Positions 9,696 to 17,191 of a stretch of DNA of 64,000 nucleotides are shown piece by piece. Numbering within the stretch: position 1 is the stretch's first letter; each line of letters begins with the position of its first letter. Under the pieces are notes generated by a model. It was given only the letters and a program-made list of their open reading frames with translations, was not told the origin of the DNA and did not search any database. Source of the DNA: Gp6-AA40 sp036274155. Lineage in GTDB: Bacteria; Acidobacteriota; Vicinamibacteria; Vicinamibacterales; UBA2999. The DNA is taken from the NCBI GenBank assembly GCA_036274155.1, contig DASUGH010000158.1:27916-91915 (forward strand). Reading direction: 5' to 3'. The translations under genes were made by a program, and so were the position numbers.

Positions 9696-11663
9696 ATGAA
9701 CCGCTTGCGATATCGGCAGGTGTTCCTCTTCCTGGTGGTCCTGGTCCTGCCCACGGCGGCGATCATCATCCAGAGCCGGTACAACGCGTCCCGTGAGCGG
9801 GAGAACGATGCGCAGGCGCGCGAGCTGGCGCGCCGCGAGCTGGCCGATCTGCGTAGACGGCGCGCGACCGAGATCGGCCAGGACATCGTGACGCGGCTCG
9901 AGCGCATCAAGCTGCAGGAGATTGCCCGCGCGCCCTCCGGAGCCGCGACGGCCGCGACCGCATCCTCCGACTCCGCCGTTGCGTTCGTTGGTTGGGAAGG
10001 ACGTGAAGGGCTGATCTGGCCCTGGAACGTCGCGCATTCCCACAACGGAGGCGCGAGCCGCGAGGAATCGGAGTTTACGCGCAAGCGCCAGGCCGGCGAG
10101 CGCGCGGAATTGGCCGAGCAGAATTATTCGCGAGCCGCCGCGTTCTACCGCGAAGCGCTCGGAAATGCCAGAACCGACGCCGAGCGGGCCTCCGCCAGCC
10201 TTCCGCTCGCCAATGTCCTGGCGCGGGCGGGCGCGCAGGCTGAGGCGGCGCGTGTCTATCGCGGCCTGTTGAAGCTTCCCTCGAGCGTCACCGACGACCA
10301 GGGACTGTCCTTCGCCTCTTATGCCGCCCTGAGGTTGTCGGAGTCGCACGCCGCCGAGGCTCTGGCGCGCGTGAATCTCGACCTGGAATCGGCCGCTCTC
10401 TTGTCACCGGCGCAGGCGTACCGCTGGCGATCCGTGCTGGAGTCGATGGAACGGTCAGGCGACGCGGCTGTACGTTTGGCTGCAGCAGGCGCGTCCGCGC
10501 GGCTCGCAAAGCGCATTGCCGACGTAGAGGACGCCCTCCAGGTGCAGCAGCATTTTCGCGACCTGCGCGTCACAGCGGACTCGTGGCAGCCGTACGCGGG
10601 CCGCGACCGGTGGTGGATCGGCAAGGCGCCTACAGGAGCAGCTTCCCGGCCGCTCGTTCTGGCGGTTCGCGTCGAGGAAATTCTCCGGAGCGTCGAGACT
10701 GAGCGGCAGGCGCGGCATGAGCCCTCATTTCAGCTGGTGACCGACGGCGTCTCGGGCGAATCGCTGGGCGAGCACCTGCCAGGCATGCGTGTCGCCCTCG
10801 GACCTGAAATCACGAAGGCGGTCGCCGCGCCGGGCGCCGGCCGATCGTTCTATGGGCTCTCCCTCTTTCTCGTCGTGACGCTGACCTTCGTTGGCGCCTT
10901 CTTCCTGTGGCGCGACACGCGCCGCGAGAGCCGGCTCGCGGAGCTGCGATCGCAGTTCGTCTCCAGCGTCTCTCACGAATTGAAGACCCCGCTGACCTCC
11001 ATCCGGATGTTCGCGGAGTCGCTGCAGATGGACGACGAGTCGGGGACGGGCGATCCGAAGGAGCGGGCCGAATACCTGGAGACGATCGTCTGCGAGAGCG
11101 AACGTCTCACCAGACTGCTCAACAACGTGCTGGACTTCTCCCGCATCGAGCGCGGTCAGAAGAATTACCACCTGCAATCGGAGGAATTGCCGGGTGTGGT
11201 CGACGCCGCCGTGCGCACGATGCGGTTTCCTCTGGCCGAACAGGGCTTCGACCTCCGCGTGGACATCTGCGATGACCTTCCCTCTCTCAGGCTGGATCGC
11301 GACGCGATCGAGCAGGCCATTCTCAACCTGCTCAACAATGCGATGAAGTACTCGGGAAAAAGCCGGGAGATCGGCCTGCGGCTTTCACGCCGGAATGGCA
11401 GCGCGCTGATCCAGGTCGCTGACCAGGGCATCGGCATCCCGGCTGGCGAGCAGCGCCGCATCTTCGACAAGTTCTACCGCGTCCCCTCCAAGGAGAACAA
11501 CGCCATCTCGGGAACCGGCCTCGGTCTGGCGCTGGTCGCGCACATTGCCGACGCCCACGGCGGAACGGTCGAAGTCGAGAGCGCCCCCGGGAAGGGGAGC
11601 ACGTTCTCCATCGCGCTGCCTCTGCCTCGCGAGCCGGCACCGGATGGAGGCGCCGCGGTATGA
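9696..11663 (+). CDS. Membrane sensor histidine kinase
   Basis: 655 residues from ATG 9696; a longer reading from 9627 would start upstream of the TTGACA repeats and is disfavoured. TM1 is at about 7-23. A large extracytoplasmic or TPR-like region (about 130-250 looks like helical repeats: AELAEQNYSRAAAFYREAL) precedes TM2 near 385-407. HisKA contains SVSHELKTPLTSIRM with phospho-acceptor His 427. The HATPase domain has the N box (NLLNNAMKY), G1 (DQGIGIP) and G2 (GTGLGLAL). Its stop overlaps the next ATG (ATGA), so kinase and regulator are coupled. The signal is unknown. Confidence 0.93.
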   Translation: MNRLRYRQVFLFLVVLVLPTAAIIIQSRYNASRERENDAQARELARRELADLRRRRATEIGQDIVTRLERIKLQEIARAPSGAATAATASSDSAVAFVGWEGREGLIWPWNVAHSHNGGASREESEFTRKRQAGERAELAEQNYSRAAAFYREALGNARTDAERASASLPLANVLARAGAQAEAARVYRGLLKLPSSVTDDQGLSFASYAALRLSESHAAEALARVNLDLESAALLSPAQAYRWRSVLESMERSGDAAVRLAAAGASARLAKRIADVEDALQVQQHFRDLRVTADSWQPYAGRDRWWIGKAPTGAASRPLVLAVRVEEILRSVETERQARHEPSFQLVTDGVSGESLGEHLPGMRVALGPEITKAVAAPGAGRSFYGLSLFLVVTLTFVGAFFLWRDTRRESRLAELRSQFVSSVSHELKTPLTSIRMFAESLQMDDESGTGDPKERAEYLETIVCESERLTRLLNNVLDFSRIERGQKNYHLQSEELPGVVDAAVRTMRFPLAEQGFDLRVDICDDLPSLRLDRDAIEQAILNLLNNAMKYSGKSREIGLRLSRRNGSALIQVADQGIGIPAGEQRRIFDKFYRVPSKENNAISGTGLGLALVAHIADAHGGTVEVESAPGKGSTFSIALPLPREPAPDGGAAV

Positions 11664-12343
11664 GCCGGGTGCTGATCGTCGAAGACGACCCGATGATCCT
11701 GCGCGGGCTGCGGGACAACCTCGCGAAGAAGGAGTACGACGTGATCACGGCGTCGGACGGCGAGGAGGGCTATCGCCTCGCGCTCTCGGGCAAGCCGGAT
11801 CTGATCATCCTCGACCTGATGCTGCCGAACATGAACGGCCTCGAGATCTGCCAGAAGCTGCGCGCGGACGGCTCGTCCGTGCCGATTCTGATGCTGACGG
11901 CGCGAGGGGAGGAGTCGGACCGGGTGCTCGGTCTGGACCTCGGCGCCGACGACTACGTGACCAAGCCGTTTTCGATCCGCGAGCTGCTCGCCCGCGTGCG
12001 GGCGCGGCTGCGCAGCGCCCAGACGGGCGACACGCTTCCCGACGAGCTGCGCTTCGACGACGTGGTGGTGGATTTCAAACGGTTCGAGGCGACGCGGTGC
12101 GGCTCGCCGCTCGAGATGACGAAGAAGGAGTTCGCGATTCTGCGCCTGCTCGCGGCGAGAGTCGGCGAGGTCGTTTCGCGCGAGGACCTGCTGAACGATG
12201 TCTGGGGCTACGAGAATTATCCCAGCACCAGAACGATCGACACGCACATCGGATGGCTGCGCGCCAAGCTCGAATCCAATCCCGCTTCGCCGAAGCGCCT
12301 GATTACCGTCCACGGAGTCGGCTACAAATTGACGATTCCTTGA
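11660..12343 (+). CDS. OmpR/PhoB-family response regulator
   Basis: 227 residues. Receiver domain 3-115 with acidic pair D9-D10, phospho-acceptor D52 (ILDLMLPN), conserved T (MLTA) and K (VTKPFS). The C-terminal winged helix (about 130-225) includes MTKKEFAILRLLA, the VWGYE region and TRTIDTHIGWLR recognition helix, ending HGVGYKLTIP. It is translationally coupled to the kinase gene and must be its partner. Its 3' codons overlap the first TTGACG/TTGACA hexamers of the array that leads into the next gene, suggesting that it controls that gene. Confidence 0.95.
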   Translation: MSRVLIVEDDPMILRGLRDNLAKKEYDVITASDGEEGYRLALSGKPDLIILDLMLPNMNGLEICQKLRADGSSVPILMLTARGEESDRVLGLDLGADDYVTKPFSIRELLARVRARLRSAQTGDTLPDELRFDDVVVDFKRFEATRCGSPLEMTKKEFAILRLLAARVGEVVSREDLLNDVWGYENYPSTRTIDTHIGWLRAKLESNPASPKRLITVHGVGYKLTIP

Positions 12344-12367
12344 CATTTGCTTCGACGCGCGTTGACA
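12329..12367 (+). promoter_or_regulatory. Four-fold TTGACA direct-repeat array (regulator binding site)
   Basis: TTGACG at 12329, TTGACA at 12340 and TTGACA at 12362 lie at 0, +11 and +33; a degenerate TCGACG at 12352 fills the +22 position one base out of phase. This is the layout bound by OmpR/PhoB regulators (compare the TTAACA-like repeats of Bacillus PhoP). The first copies are inside the regulator's own final codons. TACAGT at 12388-12393 is a likely -10, seven bases before the ATG of the phosphatase gene, implying a nearly leaderless mRNA. Confidence 0.65.
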
Positions 12368-12400
12368 CCGCGCGCGCCGGACCGCCCTACAGTGGCAGTC

Positions 12401-13498
12401 ATGAATTGCATCGTCGTGATCGAGGACGACGCCTCCATCCGCCGCGGTCTGGCAGACAGCCTCCGGAAGCAGTCCTACGACGTGCTCACTGCCGCCGACG
12501 GCGAGGAGGGCTGCCGTCTCGTGCGGGACAACCCGCCGGATCTGGTCATCCTCGATCTGATGCTCCCTGGCATGAGCGGCTACGACGTGTGCCGCGAGCT
12601 TCGCGGGCATGGCCTCGCCACCCCGATTCTGATGCTGACCGCCCAGAGTCACGAGGCCGATCGCGTGCAGGGATTCGACTCCGGCGCCGACGACTACGTG
12701 ACCAAGCCGTTCTCGATTCGCGAGCTGATCGGACGGGTGGGCGCCATCCTGCGCCGCTCGGAAGGCCGCCTGGATCTCGCCAATCAGAAGGAGCTCGACG
12801 ACGCCCGACGCATTCAGCAGCAGCTCATGCCGAAGGAGATCCCTCGAATCTCCGGCTTGCGGATTGCCGGGTCGTGGCGCCCCGCGCGGATCGCCGCCGG
12901 CGACTACTTCGACGCCCTGAGGCTCGACGCCGAGACCGTCGCCGTCTGCATCGCCGATGTGTCCGGCAAAGGCATGCCCGCCGCCATGATGATGGCGAAC
13001 CTGCAGGCCGCCGTGAAGACCTGTGTCGCGTATCGCATGCGACCGCGGGAGCTGTGCGAGCGTGTCAACCGCGTGATGTGCGCCAACCTCGCCGGGCAGG
13101 GCTTCATCACGTTCTTCTACGCCGAGGTGACGCGCGACCGTCTCGCTTACTGCAACGCCGGTCACAATCCTCCGTTGGCGCAGCTGCACGGCTCGCCGGC
13201 GACATCCCGTCTATCTGCCGGCGGCATGGTCCTCGGCGTTGTTGCCGACTCGCCTTATGAGGAAGAGGGCGTTCATCTGACGTCCGGCGACTGCGTGCTG
13301 CTGTACACCGACGGCGTCACCGAGAGCCGCGACGCGAGCGGCGAGGAGTTCGGCGAAGACCGTCTCGCGCGTGTCGTGCAGCGGCTTCGTGGCAGCGAGG
13401 CGGCAGTCCTGACCGACGCCGTTCTCAGCGCGGCCGCCGAGTTCAGCCACAACCATTTCCACGACGACCTCACCGTCGTCGCCGTCTCCGTCGACTGA
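12401..13498 (+). CDS. Receiver-PP2C (RsbU/SpoIIE-type) serine phosphatase
   Basis: 365 residues from ATG 12401. Receiver domain with D9-D10, phospho-acceptor D52 (ILDLMLPG) and VTKPFSIREL, very similar to the receiver just upstream. A short linker (ELDDARRIQQQLMP, typical RsbU entry helix) leads to a PP2C phosphatase: RIAAGDYFDA, IADVSGKGMPAAM (metal-binding Asp), YCNAGHNPP, LYTDGVTESRD and the final HDDLTVVAV. Proteins of this type dephosphorylate anti-sigma-factor antagonists in partner-switching. No antagonist or anti-sigma gene is adjacent, so its target lies elsewhere. The close similarity of the two receivers suggests a local duplication. Confidence 0.93.
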   Translation: MNCIVVIEDDASIRRGLADSLRKQSYDVLTAADGEEGCRLVRDNPPDLVILDLMLPGMSGYDVCRELRGHGLATPILMLTAQSHEADRVQGFDSGADDYVTKPFSIRELIGRVGAILRRSEGRLDLANQKELDDARRIQQQLMPKEIPRISGLRIAGSWRPARIAAGDYFDALRLDAETVAVCIADVSGKGMPAAMMMANLQAAVKTCVAYRMRPRELCERVNRVMCANLAGQGFITFFYAEVTRDRLAYCNAGHNPPLAQLHGSPATSRLSAGGMVLGVVADSPYEEEGVHLTSGDCVLLYTDGVTESRDASGEEFGEDRLARVVQRLRGSEAAVLTDAVLSAAAEFSHNHFHDDLTVVAVSVD

Positions 13499-13507
13499 GG
13501 AGGATGT

Positions 13508-16500
13508 ATGCGTAGGCTCGTGGCTCTCATCACGGCACTGCTTCTCGTGAGCACCGCCACGCTCATCGTCGCGCAGAGAGTCACGGGCGACGATCTCTTC
13601 CAGCAGGCTCTGGATCAGGAACGCGGCAGGCGCGACATCCCCGCGGCGATCAGGATTTACGAACGCATCCTGAAGGAATTCCCGGCGAACCGGGCGCTCA
13701 TGGCCAGGACGCTCGCGCAGCTGGGTGACTGTTACGAGAAGCTCGGGCAGTCGAGGGCGCAGGAGTACTACCAGCAGGTCATCGCGAAATATCCCGAACA
13801 GACGGAGATGGTCGGCAAGGCCAGAGCGCGCCTGGCCAGCCTCGCCGGCGTTCCAGCCAGCCCGCTGCCGTCCACGCGATTGGAGTTCGTGCTGCCGGCG
13901 GGAACGAATCTGCAACATGTGTTTCGGAACGGCGTGGACATCTCACCCGACGGTAAGCGGATGGCGTTCGTGGCGAGCGCCAGCCTCGACACCGGCTTCG
14001 CGGCACCGCAGCCGCGGCGAATGATCTACGTGAAGTCCACCGATGACTTCAGCCAGACCACCGCGGTTCCCGGTACAGAAAGCGGCTATAACCCCTTTTT
14101 CTCGCCGGACGGCGAATGGCTCGGGTTCTTTGCAGGCCCGGCCGTCGGTAACCCCAACAATCCTCGCCTGCCGATTCAACTCAAGAAGGTGCAGCTTTCC
14201 GGAGGGACGCCCATCGTCCTCACGACCCTCACAATCCATCCGAACAAGTTGACGGCAGACAACTTTGGCGCCACGTGGGGCGCCGATGGAACCATCGTCA
14301 TAGGAAGCTTTCAGGACGGGCTGCAATGGATTCCGCAGGAAGGCGGCGACTTGAAGCCGTTGACGCATCTGGACGCCGGCGCAAACGAAGTGAGCCATCG
14401 GCTTCCACATTTCCTGCCTGATGGAAGCGGCGTCCTCTTCACCGTGCTGCACGACAATCCCCATTTCATCGCTCGCCCGCAGATCTGGATTGCCCCGAAG
14501 AACGGCAAGCCGAAGCTGGTCGTCGAGGACGGGACGGATGCGAGGGTCGCCAACAACCGGCTGATCTTTGCGCGCCGCGGGAAGCTCTTTTCTATGGCAT
14601 TCGACCCGCGAACGCTCGCCACGAGCGGCTCTCCGGTCGCGGTGATCGATGACGGGGTCGTGCACAGCGACATCTTCAACGTGATTGGCGCACGCACTGG
14701 CGCCGCGCAGTTCAGCGTCTCGCAGAACGGGGCGCTGATGTACGCCGTCGGTTCTGTCGAGCCTCCTTTGCAGCGCCCCGTTGCCTGGATCGACAGGAAC
14801 GGCGTTGAAGCGCCTCTCGAGATACCGGCCAGGGAGTACGTCTATGCGCGAGTATCGCCCGATGGCAGATACATCTCGCTCGGCTCCCGTGACGGTCTCT
14901 GGGTCTATGACACGGTCTCGAAGGGGCTCGAGAACCAACTGACGGACGCGACGGATGCGCCGGAATGGTCGCCAGACGGCACGCGCCTGGCCTTCTCGCT
15001 GAGCCTGGCTAACGCGACATTTGTGAAGGACGTCGGCTCATCGAACCCCCCGAAACGGGTTGCGGCGGGTTACTCCTTTCCCACCTGGATGCCCGGTGGA
15101 CGCGAGCTCGCGGTGCAACGTGAGACTGGCGGCAGAAGGGAAATCGCGATCGTCGCGGTCGATCAGCCCGGGAAGATTCGGCCTCTTCTCTCCGACCCCG
15201 GGCACAATTACAGCTATCCAACCTTCTCGCCCGACGGACGATGGCTGGCATATTGTTCCGACGAATCGGGAAGCAATCAGGTGTACGTGCAGCCCTATCC
15301 CGGCCCAGGCCCGCGTGTGCGGATCTCGCCGGACTCTTTCATCGAGATCGAAGGGAAGACCCTGCCCCTGCCCCGGCCCGCGGATGCTCCGGTCTGGGCC
15401 CGTGACGGCAGCCAGAGGCTGTTTTACAACCTCCTTCCCGGCTCCGGTGTGACGATGTCCGTGGCGTTTCGGGTCACCGACGGACAGTTCATTCCTGACA
15501 CGCCGACCGAGAACTTCCGCGCCGTCTTCAACAACCCCGTCTTTACGCGTGGGTGGGATGCGGCCCCCGACGGGCGCTTCGTCATCATCAAGCTGCCGCC
15601 TCCCGACCAGGCACAGGAGCGGCAGCGCGCTGTGTTTCCTTCCAGCCTGGTACTGATGGCCCCGAGCGCGCAAAGAATCAGGCTCGGACCGGGATCTGGC
15701 TCATCCACTGCTGCGTCCAGCCGCAACATCACGACCGACACCCGCCTTCGATGGTGGGATCCCATAGGGCAAACCGCGGCTGCGACACCGGCAGGCGAAT
15801 ATTTCATGCCGGAGCTCTCTCGCGATGGGAAGTGGGTGGCATTCACCCGCGGCACTCCTCGTAAGGTCTGGAAGATCGAGCTCGCGACAGGCACTCTGCA
15901 GCGCGTGACCGTTCCCGCAAACGATTTCGCGTTTGCGAACCCGCGATGGTCGCCTGACGGCACGAGGATCGCTGCCCAAAGATCGGACGGCATGTTTATG
16001 CTGATCTCGGGGTCAAGTGCCTTCTCAGCGTTCGGGAGCGGCGAAACATCGAGGACTCTGTCGGACTGGTCTCCCGACGGCCGCTATCTGGTCTACGTTA
16101 CGAATGGCGACGTGTTTGCCCTGCCGCTTTCCGCCGACCAGGCGGCCGGCCGCAACCCGATCACATCGATTTCGTTTGACAAACCGCTGCAGATCACCGG
16201 CGGCAAACCACTGCAGATCACATCGACTCCTTTTGCGGAAAGCGATGCCCGCATATCGACCGATGGGCGCTGGATCGCGTACGTGGCGAACGAGCGAGGC
16301 CGGAAGGAGATCTACGTCTCGTCTTTCCCCCAACCGGGAAACAGAGTGCAGGTATCCAGGGAAGGCGGCATTCAGCCGCGATGGGCCGATGGCGGCCGTC
16401 GGTTGATGTACTTCGAGCCGACGACGCCGGGGGGCCGGTATCTCTCGGTTTCGATCGCGGCCACAGGCAGTCAGCCCGAGGTGGGCGCTCCGCAGCCGTT

Positions 16501-16672
16501 CGGACCCCAACCAGAGTCCGGCTACTCTGGGCTGATGGAGCGGGAGTACACGTTCAACATTGGACCTGAGGGGCGACTATTGATGCAGTGCGGAACGCCG
16601 GCTTGCCTCGCCAGTGAAGGGCCACTTACCGGGCCCGAGAAAGGAAGGAATTCAATCCCGCCGGCACGATAG
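13508..16672 (+). CDS. Secreted TPR-PD40 propeller protein
   Basis: 1054 residues, ATG 13508 with GAGGAGG upstream and nine bases after the phosphatase stop. Signal peptide to about residue 22. Residues 30-110 are TPR-like (AIRIYERILKEFPANRALMA, YYQQVIAKYPEQTEMVGKAR). The rest holds many PD40/TolB-type blades (FFSPDGEWLGF, VSPDGRYISL, FSPDGRWLAYCSDESG, WSPDGTRIAAQRSD, ISTDGRWIAYVANERGRKEIYV), enough for two propellers. A short internal direct repeat (KPLQIT, twice near 890) is seen. It lacks the kinase or peptidase domain often attached to such propellers. Probably periplasmic and part of the phosphorelay operon; ligand unknown. Confidence 0.88.
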   Translation: MRRLVALITALLLVSTATLIVAQRVTGDDLFQQALDQERGRRDIPAAIRIYERILKEFPANRALMARTLAQLGDCYEKLGQSRAQEYYQQVIAKYPEQTEMVGKARARLASLAGVPASPLPSTRLEFVLPAGTNLQHVFRNGVDISPDGKRMAFVASASLDTGFAAPQPRRMIYVKSTDDFSQTTAVPGTESGYNPFFSPDGEWLGFFAGPAVGNPNNPRLPIQLKKVQLSGGTPIVLTTLTIHPNKLTADNFGATWGADGTIVIGSFQDGLQWIPQEGGDLKPLTHLDAGANEVSHRLPHFLPDGSGVLFTVLHDNPHFIARPQIWIAPKNGKPKLVVEDGTDARVANNRLIFARRGKLFSMAFDPRTLATSGSPVAVIDDGVVHSDIFNVIGARTGAAQFSVSQNGALMYAVGSVEPPLQRPVAWIDRNGVEAPLEIPAREYVYARVSPDGRYISLGSRDGLWVYDTVSKGLENQLTDATDAPEWSPDGTRLAFSLSLANATFVKDVGSSNPPKRVAAGYSFPTWMPGGRELAVQRETGGRREIAIVAVDQPGKIRPLLSDPGHNYSYPTFSPDGRWLAYCSDESGSNQVYVQPYPGPGPRVRISPDSFIEIEGKTLPLPRPADAPVWARDGSQRLFYNLLPGSGVTMSVAFRVTDGQFIPDTPTENFRAVFNNPVFTRGWDAAPDGRFVIIKLPPPDQAQERQRAVFPSSLVLMAPSAQRIRLGPGSGSSTAASSRNITTDTRLRWWDPIGQTAAATPAGEYFMPELSRDGKWVAFTRGTPRKVWKIELATGTLQRVTVPANDFAFANPRWSPDGTRIAAQRSDGMFMLISGSSAFSAFGSGETSRTLSDWSPDGRYLVYVTNGDVFALPLSADQAAGRNPITSISFDKPLQITGGKPLQITSTPFAESDARISTDGRWIAYVANERGRKEIYVSSFPQPGNRVQVSREGGIQPRWADGGRRLMYFEPTTPGGRYLSVSIAATGSQPEVGAPQPFGPQPESGYSGLMEREYTFNIGPEGRLLMQCGTPACLASEGPLTGPEKGRNSIPPAR

Positions 16673-16801
16673 CCTCCCGCAGCCGGCTGAGGCGGAGCAT
16701 TCGGGGAGCGATAATCCGCTACGTGTCCCGATTCCTCGATAGCGATCGCACCGTATGTCGCCAGGAGCATGCAGACTCACATCGGTTATCGATGGAATGA
16801 C

Positions 16802-16831
16802 TTGACACCTCTGTCGGTAAAGGCACACTAT
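16802..16831 (+). promoter_or_regulatory. Promoter of the first padR gene
   Basis: TTGACA at 16802-16807 is a perfect -35; the -10 is poorer (ACACTA/CACTAT after 17-18 bases). The padR ribosome site GGGAGAGAGGG lies directly before ATG 16860. Confidence 0.5.
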
Positions 16832-16859
16832 TCCCATCGCCTGACGATGGGAGAGAGGG

Positions 16860-17189
16860 ATGAAGAGTGAGCCGCCTGACCTGCTGCCCGGGACGCTTGA
16901 TCTCCTGATTCTCAAGACGCTCGCGCGCGGCGCGATGCACGGCTACGGCATCGCGCAGCATCTCAAGGCGGCCTCCCGCGACGTCCTGCAGGTGGGCGAG
17001 AGCTCGCTCTACCCGGCCCTGCAGCGTCTGCTGTTGAACGGATGGGTCACCGCGGAATGGGGGGCCTCCGAGAACAACCGCCGAGCCCGCTTTTACACGC
17101 TCACAGCGTTGGGCAGAAAGCGCCTCACCGCGGAGCGCCAGGAATTCGATCGCCTGGTGCTCGCGATTCAACAGGTGCTCGCGATCTAG
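16860..17189 (+). CDS. PadR-family transcriptional regulator
   Basis: 109 residues, typical of short PadR proteins. The winged helix is clear: LLPGTLDLLILKTLARGAMHGYGIAQHL, then SLYPALQRLLLNGWVTAEW and ARFYTLTALGRKRL. It ends two bases before the ATG of a duplicated permease, the standard acidobacterial PadR-permease pair, in which the repressor is assumed to respond to the transported compound. The spacing implies one transcript from the TTGACA promoter upstream. Confidence 0.94.
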   Translation: MKSEPPDLLPGTLDLLILKTLARGAMHGYGIAQHLKAASRDVLQVGESSLYPALQRLLLNGWVTAEWGASENNRRARFYTLTALGRKRLTAERQEFDRLVLAIQQVLAI

Positions 17190-17191
17190 AC

